Origin: Rosistilla carotiformis
Lineage (GTDB): Bacteria; Planctomycetota; Planctomycetia; Pirellulales; Pirellulaceae
Reading direction: 5' to 3'
NCBI RefSeq assembly: GCF_007753095.1
Contig: NZ_CP036348.1
Coordinates: 5,433,411 to 5,497,410 of the forward strand
Length of the DNA stretch: 64,000 bases
In this document: positions 34,712 to 44,796 of the stretch, in pieces
Layout: each line of letters begins with the position of its first letter
Numbering within the stretch: the first letter of the stretch is position 1
Position numbers and translations under genes: made by a program
The notes under the pieces: generated by a model
Told to the model about the DNA's origin: nothing
The model's database searches: none
What the model saw: only the letters and a program-made list of their open reading frames with translations

Positions 34712-37700
34712 ATGTATGCATTTGGATTAGCGGCCGCTAGCAATGCAATTCAGTGGGCGAAGTCATTTACTTTGTCTCATGTCCTTGGTTCGGAGTTCGG
34801 TTTCATGATCACTGCCTATTTCGCAGTCCTGTTTGTCGGAATCATCGTTGGTTATTTGCTATCGAACCGCAATGGATCGGACGAATCCGAAGAACTGACC
34901 ACGCTGGACCGCGAATTCCGCACGCTGCAGGCCACTGCGCGGCAACACGAAGACCAAAACGAACTGCTCGCGACGCAGCTGAAAGCCGCCGAAGCGGAAT
35001 TGGTCGCCGCCAAGGGAATCACCGACAACCTGGTCAGTGCGAATCAGGAATTTGATCTGGAGCACGAACGGCTCAACCAACAACTGCACGAACTGCAAGT
35101 CAAACTGCAACAAAGTTCCGCGCACAGCACCAAACAGACACGCGAGATCCAAGAACTGCGCGTCTTGTTGGATCAGAACGCATCGGCTCAAAAGCAAGCC
35201 AAACAATTGAAACTGCAGCTCGACGGCGTCACGCGCGAACTCGAAGCTCGATCCTGCAATGCCGACGACGCGATCGGCAAACTGGTCTCGCAGTGCGAAG
35301 ATTTGGACCGTGAGAAGCAGCTGAAAACCGATCTGGTCGCCAAATTGGAAGCGGATCTCGACGAGATCGAAAAGCATGTTGAAGAATTGCAAAGCGATTA
35401 CGATCAGACGAGCGCTCAGCTGGGCGAACAGCAAAGTCGCAACGAATCGTTGGTGATTGCCAACCGCCAGATCCCGCGACTAAGCGAAGCCCGCGACCAA
35501 GCCGTCAGCAAGATCGCTCAATTGGAAAAGGTCGTCCAAACTCAGCAACAACAGCTGACCGAAGCGACCAACGCCTGCGACCAAATGCAGAAACAACTGC
35601 GGACACGCGCGGAAGAGAAACAAGCGTTAAGTTTCGAGATCGACCAACGCGGCCAACGGATCACCGAACTCGAAGCACTCGCCACCCAATTAGGCCCGCT
35701 GCAACAGAAGCACGATGCGGTGGCCGCCAACCTGGCTTCAACCAGCGACGAATTGGCCAGCTTGCGTTCGGAATTCAACGCGCAAGCCGATCAGATCGCG
35801 GACGTTCAGAAGCAACTGAAAAACGCCCATGCCGATTTGCAAGCCGAACGTGCGGAGAAGGCGGATCTGCAATCTCAAGCCAATGAACTGCGGGAAGAAC
35901 TGAAATCGGGCAGCCTGGTCGCCCAGGATCGCGATCGCGTTCAAACCGAATTGGCCGCGGCGCTTGCGAAGATGGAATCGCTGACCGAACAAAAGGCTGC
36001 GATGGCCGAACAATTGGCGCGAAACGAATTGCAATTGCAGGCGGCCCAGAAACAGCAAACCGAATTCGATCGCGAGCGGAAACAATTGCAGGCCGGGATC
36101 GCCGAACGGGGCAAGATCGCTTCAGAGCTACGCGATCGAATCGCCGAACTGACGCAAAACGTTTCCGACCGCAACCGCATCCAAACGGAACTCGCCGGCA
36201 CGCAAACCAAACTACAGACCGAACAACAGCAATCGGCCGAATTGCGGGACGCGATCGCCCAGCGCGAAGCCGACAACGCCGAACTACGCTCCAAGCTTGA
36301 ATCGACCTTGGCGTCGCTGAACCATACCCAACAACAGCAAACTGCGGTTGCCGCCACGTTGGCAAGCGTCCAAGCCGACAAGGACAAACTGAACCAACAG
36401 ATCGGTGAACTGAAACCAGCCAACGCTCAGCTGCGTCAAACGATTGCCGACTTCCAAGCCAAGCTTGCCAAGGCAGATTCCGAATCGCAGAAGCAGTTGG
36501 CCGAACAAGCGAAACAAATCAGGGCGCAGGTCGACAAGAATCAGTCCTTGTCCGCGACGCTGACGCAAAAACAGCAAGAGATTGCCGGGCTGACGACGCA
36601 ATTGGACGAACTGGCAGATGTTCGAACCGCGATGGACGACCTGCAGAAAACGCGTGTCGAACTGGAAACCGCAACACGAGAATTGGGCAACGAGCGTTTG
36701 GAGAATCGCAAGATGTCCGATGCGTTGCAACAATTCAAAACGCAAAACGTCCGTCTCAGCGAAGAACTGGAATCGCTTGGGCAACTGAAACAAGAACTGG
36801 TTGCCACATCGGCTGAATTGCACAAACAAACGCAGACCTGTGCCGAACTGCGGCGTTCGCTCGACGCACGGCAACAGAAAAACGACGCGTTGACCAGCGA
36901 ACTGGAAGTCTTGGGACAGATCAAGCAAGACTTGGACAAATCGCAAAACGAGATCCGCACCCAACGTGCGACGATCGATCGCTTGACCGATACAGTGACC
37001 CAGCACCAAACGCACAACGAAGCGCTGCAAGCCGAACTCAAGCAGATCAAACCGCTGCAGAAGGACTTGGCCAAGACGCAAGCTCAGTTGGCGACCGCGC
37101 AGGCGGAACTGATGGAAGAACGCGACGACAATGAAACCCTCGAACAAGTCGTCGCAAAGCAAAAACAAGAGCGCAGCGAATTGGTTGCCGAACTGGAAGT
37201 CCTGCAGCGGCTGAAACAGAAATTGGAAGATGTCTCCAGCAAGCTGGATGCGGAAGTCACTCAAAATGACAAGCTACGCAAGGCGAGCACGGCCCTGTTG
37301 GCCGAGAACGAAACGCTGCACGAACGTTGCGACGACCTCGATTTGATTCAAAGCCGACTGGAAGCGATGCAGGCGGAATTCAGTGTCAAATCGGATCAAT
37401 TGGAACAGGCCGAAGCCCAACGCGACCGAGCGATTGATGCCAGCCACGCGCTGCGTGATCAACATGCGACATTGCAACGCGATGTCGACAAACAAGCCAA
37501 GCTGATCGAGCAACTGCAACGCGACCAAGCGCACGCTCAGAAAGAATTGGCGAAAGCATCGCAAGAACAGGCCAAGACAATCGATCAACTGGAAAGCCAG
37601 GTGCAATTGACCAACCGCTTGAAGGCAGACGTCGGCCTGCGTGAGGAACTGGAATTACAGTTACAAGACCTGCGTGCCCAATTGCACGAAGCGAAGACTC

Positions 37701-37897
37701 ATCTGAAACGGATCAGCGGCGAATACGACGCCAGTTTGGACGCCAACGCGAAGGCGCAAGAACAGGTCCGCGAATTGGAAAATCGGCTGCATACAAGCAC
37801 CGCGCAAATCCGCGAAATGCGTCGTGAGATCGGGCAAATGTCCGACGTCGCTTCGAAACCCGATGTGGTTCCGTTCAAGAAAGAAGACGCCGCTTGA
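34712..37897 (+). CDS. Large membrane-anchored coiled-coil protein
   Basis: This 1061-residue protein starts at the ATG 34712 (MYAFGLAAASNAIQWAKSF). It has a single membrane helix (MITAYFAVLFVGIIVGYLL, about residues 32-50) followed by about 1000 residues of almost continuous coiled coil, rich in Gln, Glu, Leu, Ala and Lys, with heptad-like repeats (TELEALATQLGPLQQKHDAV, VARLEAD-type stretches). No enzymatic motif is seen. The end is VPFKKEDAA. A TTG at 34655 is in frame but adds a non-signal-like leader. The topology suggests a long spacer or scaffold; the direction of the coil is unknown. A rhodanese gene follows on the same strand after 99 bp. Confidence 0.8.
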   Translation: MYAFGLAAASNAIQWAKSFTLSHVLGSEFGFMITAYFAVLFVGIIVGYLLSNRNGSDESEELTTLDREFRTLQATARQHEDQNELLATQLKAAEAELVAAKGITDNLVSANQEFDLEHERLNQQLHELQVKLQQSSAHSTKQTREIQELRVLLDQNASAQKQAKQLKLQLDGVTRELEARSCNADDAIGKLVSQCEDLDREKQLKTDLVAKLEADLDEIEKHVEELQSDYDQTSAQLGEQQSRNESLVIANRQIPRLSEARDQAVSKIAQLEKVVQTQQQQLTEATNACDQMQKQLRTRAEEKQALSFEIDQRGQRITELEALATQLGPLQQKHDAVAANLASTSDELASLRSEFNAQADQIADVQKQLKNAHADLQAERAEKADLQSQANELREELKSGSLVAQDRDRVQTELAAALAKMESLTEQKAAMAEQLARNELQLQAAQKQQTEFDRERKQLQAGIAERGKIASELRDRIAELTQNVSDRNRIQTELAGTQTKLQTEQQQSAELRDAIAQREADNAELRSKLESTLASLNHTQQQQTAVAATLASVQADKDKLNQQIGELKPANAQLRQTIADFQAKLAKADSESQKQLAEQAKQIRAQVDKNQSLSATLTQKQQEIAGLTTQLDELADVRTAMDDLQKTRVELETATRELGNERLENRKMSDALQQFKTQNVRLSEELESLGQLKQELVATSAELHKQTQTCAELRRSLDARQQKNDALTSELEVLGQIKQDLDKSQNEIRTQRATIDRLTDTVTQHQTHNEALQAELKQIKPLQKDLAKTQAQLATAQAELMEERDDNETLEQVVAKQKQERSELVAELEVLQRLKQKLEDVSSKLDAEVTQNDKLRKASTALLAENETLHERCDDLDLIQSRLEAMQAEFSVKSDQLEQAEAQRDRAIDASHALRDQHATLQRDVDKQAKLIEQLQRDQAHAQKELAKASQEQAKTIDQLESQVQLTNRLKADVGLREELELQLQDLRAQLHEAKTHLKRISGEYDASLDANAKAQEQVRELENRLHTSTAQIREMRREIGQMSDVASKPDVVPFKKEDAA

Positions 37898-37996
37898 TCT
37901 GCCTGGGGCGGGTATGCGATCATGGTCGCCGCAATCCTCCGGCGACCTTCGGTTGCCACCATTCGATCGTCCCGCTAACCACCTTGGTCTCTTCCC

Positions 37997-38347
37997 ATGC
38001 AGACTCCCGAAAACGATGCCCTTCCGCTGGAAGTCGACGTCACCACCGTCAAATCGATGCTCGATCAGAACCAGGACTTCGTTCTGGTCGATTGCCGTGA
38101 AGCGAATGAATACGAGATCGCCAAGATCGATGGTTCGGTTTTGATTCCGTTGAGCGAACTGGCGCAGAAGGCTAACGAACTGGAACCACTCCGCGAACGC
38201 CACGTCGTCGTCCATTGCCACCACGGCGGACGCAGCATGCGGCTCACCCAGATGATGCTTGCCAACGGGTTTCCACGCGTCCAAAACATGGCCGGGGGAA
38301 TCGATCAATGGTCCCAACAGATCGATGCTGCGGTACCGCGGTACTAG
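37997..38347 (+). CDS. Rhodanese-like sulfurtransferase (GlpE-like, single domain)
   Basis: This 116-residue cytosolic domain transfers sulfane sulfur. It begins LEVDVTTVKSMLDQNQDFVL, then VDCREANEYEIAKIDGSVLI, the rhodanese signature with conserved Asp-Cys-Arg. The active-site loop CHHGGRSMRLTQMM holds the catalytic Cys in the six-residue loop form CHHGGRS. The C-terminal VQNMAGGIDQWSQQID is the expected GGI motif. It is complete and single-domain. The coiled-coil gene is upstream and the DUF1598-like gene is convergent downstream. Confidence 0.93.
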   Translation: MQTPENDALPLEVDVTTVKSMLDQNQDFVLVDCREANEYEIAKIDGSVLIPLSELAQKANELEPLRERHVVVHCHHGGRSMRLTQMMLANGFPRVQNMAGGIDQWSQQIDAAVPRY

Positions 38348-38368
38348 CGGTTCGCATCGATCGACGGT

Positions 38369-40060
38369 TCAGTCCCACCACCAATGGTCTTGCCGCGCGG
38401 GCCGCTTCGCTTGCCCCGCTGCGACGTTCGACAACGCCGCGTAAACAATCGGTTCGTTGGTCAGCGGCCTGCTCGGTTCCAAGAGGACTCCTCCGCTGGC
38501 AACGACCACCGAATGAATGGTCTTCCCTTTACGGAAGCGGCGATGGACGATAAGCGATTCGGTCTGCCGCGCCGGTTGGGCATTCGGCTCCACCCATTGA
38601 TCGGGGCGTGCTAGAAGTCCTGTCGAAGCGATCCGTTGTTCGGCTGGCATCTGATTGTGAAGCAATTGCGCGATCGCGGTCAGATCGTACAGGCCACGCA
38701 GGCGATCGTGCAGCGGATACTGCCGCGCGATGTCGACGAAATGTCGATTGAAAGTCTCCGCAAATTGCTGAGCTCGCGGGTCGGCAGCCACGGCAAACCG
38801 TTCCCCTTGCGCGTCGGATGCCTGTTGTTCGGTAATCAATCGCAGCGGCAGGCCCGACAATTCAAACGACTGCTTTTGCGAATCGCAGCGGACGTCCAGC
38901 TGTTGCGGCGCGAACCACATCCGCAAGAAGCTTCCCGTCAACGGACCTTGATCGAGTGTCGCTTCGACGATCTCCATGTAATTCGCAACGCCGCGGGGCA
39001 TTGGTTCGGTTCCCAACGCAAGCATCTTCATGTGCCGATCGGCTTGGATCATCAGCATCGCCATCGGCGTGTCATCCGCGGTTCCGAAGACGCGAATGTC
39101 TTGTAGCCCCAGAGCTTCCTTCAGCTTGGGGCTCGCCGCCGCCGCGGCGAGGTTACCCGATTGAATATCGGCGGCAACCTGTTGTGAACGGACGATGCCT
39201 TCGGGCGTTGGTTCGATCGTGCATCCAAACGGCTGGCGCTGCTCCACGGCAGCCAATGCCATCCCCAACAAATCGATCCGCAGCGCTGCTCGCCCCGTTT
39301 CGATGTCGATAGGTTGTTGGTCGGCATCCAGGCGAATCCCGCCGACCGGCCCGGCCAGGATCACGTCGTCTCCCGATTCGCTCAGGAAGACGTACTGAAT
39401 CGTACTCAGTCCCGCCAAGTTGCGGATCGCCGAATCGAGCGAGCAACCGCTGAGCAGCTGTCGCGCGAGTTCGTGCTGCAACCGATTCAGCGAGACTTTG
39501 CGGAGCGGCGATTTTTCCATCCAGTCGCGTTGGAGCGACACCGATTGTCGCAAACTCTGCGATCGTAACAGCGTCAATTGGTCGGCGTCTGCTGTCGCGA
39601 CGACGTCGCGGATCAAGCCGTTGGGATCGACCCACACACCCGCTGGATAGGGACTCATCGTGCTCGGGCCGCCCAACGCTTCCCACGTGTCGGGAACGAC
39701 GGTGGTTTGGATCAGCTCCATCAACGAATCGAAGTCGGCAATCGCGCCTCCGCCAGCCATTCCAGCGGCGGGCATTCCCATCGGAGCGGCCGAACCGCTG
39801 AGACCGTTGGTCCCCAGCAGGCTGCTAGCCGCGGCGGTTGGGCTCCCCGTGGCAGCTTGTCCGTCGGCAACTTGCGCTAACAGCTCAGCTCGATTCTCTA
39901 CCGGCAGCGACAGCGCGATCTGCTTGGCCGCCGCAAACTCACCAGCGGCCAGATGCCGCCGGGCGCGATCGGTCGGCCGCTGGGCGGCCCCCGGATTGGC
40001 CAGTGGAAACAGGCAAGCGATAGCTGCCAGCAGCAAAGCTGCGTGTCGGCGTCGTGACAT
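38369..40060 (-). CDS. Secreted DUF1598-like planctomycete protein
   Basis: This 563-residue protein starts at the ATG 40060 with a signal peptide (HAALLLAAIACLFPLANPGA). A short helical N-terminal part has a TPR-like stretch (ARRHLAAGEFAAAKQIALSL), followed by a Gly/Ala/Met-rich linker. From about residue 115 it looks like the DUF1598 domain (FDSLMELIQTTVVPDTWEAL, DVVATADADQLTLLRSQSLR, AIRNLAGLSTIQYVFLSE), ending in HWWWD. The domain assignment is from memory of the family pattern. No function is known. The gene runs toward the rhodanese gene, ending 21 bp from it. Confidence 0.65.
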   Translation of the reverse strand: MSRRRHAALLLAAIACLFPLANPGAAQRPTDRARRHLAAGEFAAAKQIALSLPVENRAELLAQVADGQAATGSPTAAASSLLGTNGLSGSAAPMGMPAAGMAGGGAIADFDSLMELIQTTVVPDTWEALGGPSTMSPYPAGVWVDPNGLIRDVVATADADQLTLLRSQSLRQSVSLQRDWMEKSPLRKVSLNRLQHELARQLLSGCSLDSAIRNLAGLSTIQYVFLSESGDDVILAGPVGGIRLDADQQPIDIETGRAALRIDLLGMALAAVEQRQPFGCTIEPTPEGIVRSQQVAADIQSGNLAAAAASPKLKEALGLQDIRVFGTADDTPMAMLMIQADRHMKMLALGTEPMPRGVANYMEIVEATLDQGPLTGSFLRMWFAPQQLDVRCDSQKQSFELSGLPLRLITEQQASDAQGERFAVAADPRAQQFAETFNRHFVDIARQYPLHDRLRGLYDLTAIAQLLHNQMPAEQRIASTGLLARPDQWVEPNAQPARQTESLIVHRRFRKGKTIHSVVVASGGVLLEPSRPLTNEPIVYAALSNVAAGQAKRPARQDHWWWD

Positions 40061-40710
40061 GACCAAACCTAGCGATCGAGAAGAGAAGCGGTCCGTTGGG
40101 GGCTTGTCGCCAACCGAACCGGCGACCACGGTGCGATCTATCGTGACGCTATCGGAGACGTAAGTCAAGCTTTCTTATGGTTACGAACAGGCTCAATCGC
40201 GTTGGCCGACTGCGACACGAGGCACAAGCGAGGGCTTTTGCCCCCAGCAGGTGAGATCACGTCACCCCAGCGGTTGCAGTCATAGGCTCGCTGCCCACAG
40301 TCAACAAAGATCGCCCTCAGGGAGTCCAGAAACCGGCGGTGTGATTGGTTCAAAATCAGATTTTGGATGTCCCTATGGGAGTGAAGTTGGAACACGTGTC
40401 AACAAAGGAGGGACGCGCATTTGGTTGCTTCCAGGTGAGCAGGTAGCGAGGTTCAATGGAGGCAGCGTTGTCGCACACGACGTGAGATAGCATGAAACCA
40501 ACGCGTCACCACGGAATCGATGAGATACTTTCGAGCCATCGTCATTGGACAAGCACTCCGCGAGTTGCCTCCCATAAAAGTAATTGTAAAGTGTTGGGAA
40601 CCGTCGACACGCCTTTCCGGCATCTGACGGGAACAGCCTATCCTGAACCGTCCAATTCTTAAACGGCTGGATATCTTTCTCAAGCACCCTCTCACCAACC
40701 GAACAGCAAA
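40061..40710. other. Intergenic region without a recognised gene
   Basis: 650 bp between the DUF1598-like start (minus strand) and the ATP-grasp start (plus strand), so it must hold two divergent promoters. A 76-codon minus-strand frame at 40165-40395 was examined and left out. I see no RNA gene, strong hairpin or repeat. Confidence 0.5.
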
Positions 40711-41595
40711 ATGCCACGTTGTGCCTTTCTGACGATTGCCAACCAAGACGGCTGGAAGATCGACGACCATCTGGTCCATGAACCTTTGCGACAACTGGGG
40801 TGGGATGTTGTCGATTTGGCCTGGGATGGCGATGTCGATTGGAACGCGCTGGATGTCGTGGTGATTCGCAGCACGTGGGATTATCAATACGCGATGGATC
40901 GGTTCCTGGACGTTCTCAAGGACATCGACGAATCCCGTGCGACGCTGTGCAATTCCCTGGCGACCGTTCGGTGGAATGCGGACAAGAGCTACCTGTTTGA
41001 TCTGCAACGCCGCGGGATCGAAACCGTTCCAACATTGCACGTTCTATCTCCGACACCTGCTGACATCCGGAGAGCGCTAGTGCACTTTGACGCACCACAG
41101 ATCGTGATCAAGCCGACCGTCGGCGCGGGTTCGGTCGATACCTTCCGCATCACGAAGGCAACCGCGCAGGAGGATCTCGTAAGCCACTGTCAAACGCTTG
41201 CGAGAAGATCTTGTTTTATCCAGCCGTTTATGGATGGGATCACTGCGGAAGGGGAGTTCTCGCTGATCTACATCGATGGGCAATTGAGCCACACGATTTT
41301 GAAGACGGTCCGCGACGGCGACTTCCGCGTTCAGTCCCAGCACGGCGGCGGAGTGACATTCATCCCAGAACCGGAAGCGACACTGGTTGTTGCCGCTGAC
41401 CGAGTGATCGCGGCACTGGATGATGTTCCGTTATACGCTCGCGTCGACCTCGTTCGCACACAACAAGAGTCGTTTGCATTGATGGAACTTGAGCTCATCG
41501 AACCACGACTCTATTTCGAATTCGCCGAACACTCGCCAAAATTATTTGCCAACGCGATCGTCCGCTACGGCGAACAAAATTCAGGCGGCGATTAA
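40711..41595 (+). CDS. ATP-grasp domain protein (RimK/DcsG-like)
   Basis: This 294-residue protein belongs to the ATP-grasp carboxylate-amine ligase superfamily. The N-terminal domain opens MPRCAFLTIANQDGWKIDDH and contains IRSTWDYQYAMDRFLDVL, close to the DcsG-type cycloserine-synthesis group. The ATP-binding part includes IVIKPTVGAGSVDTFRI and the central CFIQPFMDGITAEGEFSLIY. The metal-binding end is FALMELELIEPRLYFEF, with the Glu-x-N pattern of the superfamily partly changed (ELIEP). It likely ligates an amine or amino acid to an acid using ATP; the substrate is unknown and the gene stands alone. Confidence 0.82.
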   Translation: MPRCAFLTIANQDGWKIDDHLVHEPLRQLGWDVVDLAWDGDVDWNALDVVVIRSTWDYQYAMDRFLDVLKDIDESRATLCNSLATVRWNADKSYLFDLQRRGIETVPTLHVLSPTPADIRRALVHFDAPQIVIKPTVGAGSVDTFRITKATAQEDLVSHCQTLARRSCFIQPFMDGITAEGEFSLIYIDGQLSHTILKTVRDGDFRVQSQHGGGVTFIPEPEATLVVAADRVIAALDDVPLYARVDLVRTQQESFALMELELIEPRLYFEFAEHSPKLFANAIVRYGEQNSGGD

Positions 41596-41793
41596 GGCAC
41601 AGCCTGTGGGCAGAAGTTCGGAGCATGCTGCGAGCCAGCGCTACGCCACAGAGCGAGATCGTTACTCATTTTGCGATCCACGGATGGAATGCGCGATCAC
41701 GCTGGCACACTCAAGCCGGACTCATGTTAGCCAGGGAAGAATGCCAGGTGCGGGAATTCGCTGGCGGCCCAACACGAACCGCACTCCGGTTAA

Positions 41794-42543
41794 TCACCCT
41801 ACCGATTCTTCGATCCGGGTGCCGATGTTTTCGCCGGAAACAGCGCGGACGATGTTGCCGTCTTTCTTGAAATTGAAGACGAGGATCGGCAGCGAATGCT
41901 CGCGGCACATCGCAATCGCGGTGGCATCCATCACGCGAAGGTTCCGTTCGATCACCTCTTTGAAGGTCAATCGGTCATAGAGCAGCGCGTGCGGGTTCTT
42001 CTCGGGATCTTCGCTGTAGACGCCATCAACGCGGGTCGCTTTGAGCACCACGTCGGCTTCCAGTTCCAGCGCTCGTTGCGCTGCCGCGGTATCGGTGGTC
42101 ACAAAGGGGCGTCCGATTCCAGCGGCCAGAATGACCACGCGTCCTTTCTCCAGATGCCGGATCGCGCGGCGACGGACGAAGGTTTCGCAAACGCCGTCCA
42201 TGCGGATCGAAGACATCACGCGAGTCGGACAGCCGATCTGTTCGAGCGCGTCTTGCAGCGACAGCGAATTCATCACCGTTGCCAACATCCCCATGTAGTG
42301 GGCTGTCGCCTCGTTGATCAAACTGCTGCGACCGGAGAACTGCGCCCCTCGCAGGATATTGCCGCCTCCAATCACCACGGCAACTTGGCAACCGCTTTGC
42401 GTGGCTTGTTTGATTTGCGCCGAGATGTCCCCGACTTCATCCATGCTGATGCCGCGTTCACCCGAATGGGCCAGGCTTTCGCCACTGAGTTTAAGGACGA
42501 CGCGTTTGTATCGCAGGGCGGGGCTAGCAGATTCGATGGTCAT
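41794..42543 (-). CDS. pyrH: UMP kinase
   Basis: This 249-residue hexameric UMP kinase makes UDP for pyrimidine synthesis and is allosterically controlled by GTP and UTP. It begins [20 protein letters not shown], contains [19 protein letters not shown], the UMP-binding [20 protein letters not shown]-like loop ([20 protein letters not shown]) and the C-terminal [20 protein letters not shown] with [12 protein letters not shown]. The ATG at 42543 fits; upstream starts to 42600 add residues unlike the family and read into the intergenic terminator. It follows tsf, as in the conserved rpsB-tsf-pyrH-frr order, but frr is not next; a convergent ATP-grasp gene is. Confidence 0.95.
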   Translation of the reverse strand: MTIESASPALRYKRVVLKLSGESLAHSGERGISMDEVGDISAQIKQATQSGCQVAVVIGGGNILRGAQFSGRSSLINEATAHYMGMLATVMNSLSLQDALEQIGCPTRVMSSIRMDGVCETFVRRRAIRHLEKGRVVILAAGIGRPFVTTDTAAAQRALELEADVVLKATRVDGVYSEDPEKNPHALLYDRLTFKEVIERNLRVMDATAIAMCREHSLPILVFNFKKDGNIVRAVSGENIGTRIEESVG

Positions 42544-42598
42544 GATGTTTCCGGTAGGTTTCCCAACAAGGGTATTCAGGGACGGGGCACTTGAGCCC

Positions 42599-42640
42599 AA
42601 AAAAATCCCGGTCTGACAGCGGAGTCAAACCGGGATTTCG
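42599..42640 (-). terminator. Intrinsic terminator or attenuator between tsf and pyrH
   Basis: A 10-bp stem (AAATCCCGGT paired with ACCGGGATTT, minus-strand sense) encloses an inner TGAC/GTCA pair and is followed by seven T on the minus strand. It lies between the tsf stop and the pyrH start, so it reduces or conditions read-through inside a conserved operon. Confidence 0.8.
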
Positions 42641-42666
42641 ATTTCAAACGACACTCGGGTTCGCGA

Positions 42667-43500
42667 TTACGCTTCGCCCAAGATCCAGTGGGTGTAACCC
42701 TTCACGGTCATTCCCTTGTCTTTGGCGTATTCGCCCACGGTTTGCGATTCTTCTTTCACAAACGATTGCTCCAACAACACCTTTTCGGCGTAGTAGTTGC
42801 GCATCCGGCCTTCGACCATCTTGTCGACAATCGCTTCGGGCTTGCCTTCAGCAATCGCTGCGGTACGCAAAACTTCACGCTCCTTGGCAACTTCGTCGGC
42901 ATCCAATTCGTCGACGCTGAGCGCCGAAGGACGCATGGCGGCGATGTGCATCGAAACGTCTTTGGCCGCTTCGTCGCTGCCACCTTCGACCGAAATCAAT
43001 ACGCCTGCAACGGTACCCGCGTTGTGCTGGTATCCGCCACATGTATTGTCGACGCGGACAAGACGTCCAACGTTGAAGACTTCGCGAATCTTGTTGAACA
43101 GTTCGTCCTTCTGATCGCCCAGAGTCTTGCTGGGGTCCGAAGGGGAGGGCTGGCTGAGCAGTTCTTCGGGAGTGCTCGCGCCGGGGCCGGTTGCCAATTG
43201 TTGAGCCAAGTCGTTGGCCAGTTGAACGAAGCCTTCGTTCGTGGTTACCGGTGCGCTTTCGCACAGCAGTTCCACCATCGCTCCGCTCGATTTGTCCTGC
43301 CCCATGTACATCCCGAAACGACCAAACGCGGTTTCGCGATCGGCACGCTTATCGAGCATGTCCTTGCCTTTTTTGCGGAGCAGTTCGAACGCCTTTTCTT
43401 CGTCGCCACCTGCCTCTTGCAGCGCATTCTTGCAGTCCATCAATGGAAGGCCGGTTCGAACGCGGAAAGCCTTAACCGCTGCTGCGGAAACCTGACTCAT
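42667..43500 (-). CDS. tsf: Translation elongation factor Ts
   Basis: This 277-residue protein is the nucleotide-exchange factor for EF-Tu. It begins SQVSAAAVKAFRVRTGLPLM, then DCKNALQEAGGDEEKAFELL, the EF-Ts UBA-like N-domain, then the conserved DKRADRETAFGRFG loop. The coiled-coil and C-terminal parts carry LVRVDNTCGGYQHNAGTVAG, and the end TVGEYAKDKGMTVKGYTHW is typical. The ATG at 43500 matches the family start; longer frames to 43644 add unrelated sequence. It is 183 bp downstream of rpsB. Confidence 0.96.
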   Translation of the reverse strand: MSQVSAAAVKAFRVRTGLPLMDCKNALQEAGGDEEKAFELLRKKGKDMLDKRADRETAFGRFGMYMGQDKSSGAMVELLCESAPVTTNEGFVQLANDLAQQLATGPGASTPEELLSQPSPSDPSKTLGDQKDELFNKIREVFNVGRLVRVDNTCGGYQHNAGTVAGVLISVEGGSDEAAKDVSMHIAAMRPSALSVDELDADEVAKEREVLRTAAIAEGKPEAIVDKMVEGRMRNYYAEKVLLEQSFVKEESQTVGEYAKDKGMTVKGYTHWILGEA

Positions 43501-43683
43501 TTCTAAGATTCTCCCTGTCTGATTCCGTCGCGACGCCCGTGACGCCGCCGGTGGGGTTGTGAGATGTGATAACGGGAATCCCAGCGGCGGCTGACCGTTG
43601 TGGCCAGCCGTTGCCGAATTCCCGACGTCCACGCCATGCACCAAGCGATGCTTGCGTGCGACGTCTTGTTTCCCGAATCGGGT

Positions 43684-44433
43684 TTACGTGGTTGCCGGAG
43701 CGGGTGCCATGGTCTCCACAGCCGGTGCGCTATCCTTTTCTTCGCTCGCGCTTTCGCCCTTGCCTTCGCGTACGGCGTCGGCCAATTGGCGAACGATCAA
43801 TTCGATCGAGCGGATACCGTCATCGTTGCCTGGGATCGGCAGATCGACCAAATCGGGATCGCTGTCCGAATCGATCAACGCAATGGTGGTGATTCCCAAT
43901 CGCTTGGCTTCACGGATCGCATTGCGTTCCTTGCCTGGATCGATGATCACCAAACATTCAGGAATACGATTCATCGTTCGCAGACCGTTGAGGTTGCGGT
44001 ACATCTTGCGATGTTCGCGGTTCAGCGAAGATTGCATCTTCTTGCTGTACATGTCCATTTGGTTGTTGTCGCGCAGTTTTTCCAACTCTTCCAGGCGAGT
44101 CAGGCGGCTGCGAATGGTTCGGAAATTGGTCAACGTTCCTCCCAACCAACGTTCCGAAACGAAAGGCATGCCGCAACGCAGCGATTCCTTCTCGATCGCT
44201 TCGCCTGCTTGGCGCTTGGTTCCCACGAACAGGATCAAGCTGCCGCCAGCGGCGACCTGCGACAGATACTTTTTGGCACGCAACATGCCACGCAGTGTTT
44301 CGCGAATGTCGAGGATGTGAACCTGGTTTTTGCGTCCAAAGATGTACGGGGCCATCTTAGGATTCCAAAGGCTGGTTCGGTGTCCAAAGTGAACACCCGC
44401 CTCGATCATGTCCTTCACGATAGAATCTGACAT
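43684..44433 (-). CDS. rpsB: 30S ribosomal protein S2
   Basis: This 249-residue ribosomal protein begins [20 protein letters not shown] and [20 protein letters not shown]. It continues with [20 protein letters not shown] and [20 protein letters not shown], both characteristic of S2. The end is Glu/Ala-rich ([20 protein letters not shown]), longer than in E. coli. The ATG at 44433 is the family start. The gene heads the rpsB-tsf-pyrH cluster, with a promoter 188 bp upstream. Confidence 0.97.
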   Translation of the reverse strand: MSDSIVKDMIEAGVHFGHRTSLWNPKMAPYIFGRKNQVHILDIRETLRGMLRAKKYLSQVAAGGSLILFVGTKRQAGEAIEKESLRCGMPFVSERWLGGTLTNFRTIRSRLTRLEELEKLRDNNQMDMYSKKMQSSLNREHRKMYRNLNGLRTMNRIPECLVIIDPGKERNAIREAKRLGITTIALIDSDSDPDLVDLPIPGNDDGIRSIELIVRQLADAVREGKGESASEEKDSAPAVETMAPAPATT

Positions 44434-44796
44434 CGACTTATTCTTCTCCAGAGTGAGCACGGGAGTTCGAGACGGACGCTTCGCGGGCGTTTGCCGCAAG
44501 CAAGCCGTCCAGGGCAACATGCCCTTCGCCTTCCCCAAGCTATAAAAAAGTGGTTTTGAACACCCTGGTTGATCGCTTGTGGCGACCGACCGGGTGGATG
44601 CGCAAAATCTCGTGCCGCTAAGTCTATCGCAGCCTGAAATTTAGGTCAATTGCTGATCGTTCGACGCCCCCCCCCCATCGGCGGCAGATCTGTCATTTAC
44701 TTGCGATCGCTGCATCTGTTATTGATCGGTTTTTCAAGCTCCCAATCCACCCTAAAGGTGCCGCAGGAGCCCGATTGTTAATTTTTGGAAGCCGCC
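44434..44796. other. Divergent region between rpsB and the zinc-ribbon methyltransferase
   Basis: 363 bp. It holds the rpsB promoter at 44621-44649 and an rpsB leader of about 180 nt. A C-only run lies around 44670. No RNA gene is recognised; an S2 autoregulatory leader is possible but not shown by the sequence. Confidence 0.6.
44621..44649 (-). promoter_or_regulatory. rpsB promoter
   Basis: On the minus strand TTGACC (44649-44644) and TAGACT (44626-44621) are exactly 17 bp apart, a good sigma-70 match. The transcript would start near 44614, leaving a leader of about 180 nt. Confidence 0.65.

Noticed and set aside
40165-40395. 76-codon minus-strand frame upstream of the DUF1598-like gene
   Set aside because: No family resemblance, no recognisable ribosome-binding site, and it fills a divergent promoter region.
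44660-44690. Long C-only run in the rpsB upstream region
   Set aside because: A simple homopolymer with no paired partner or known motif; noted only as a sequencing-error risk.
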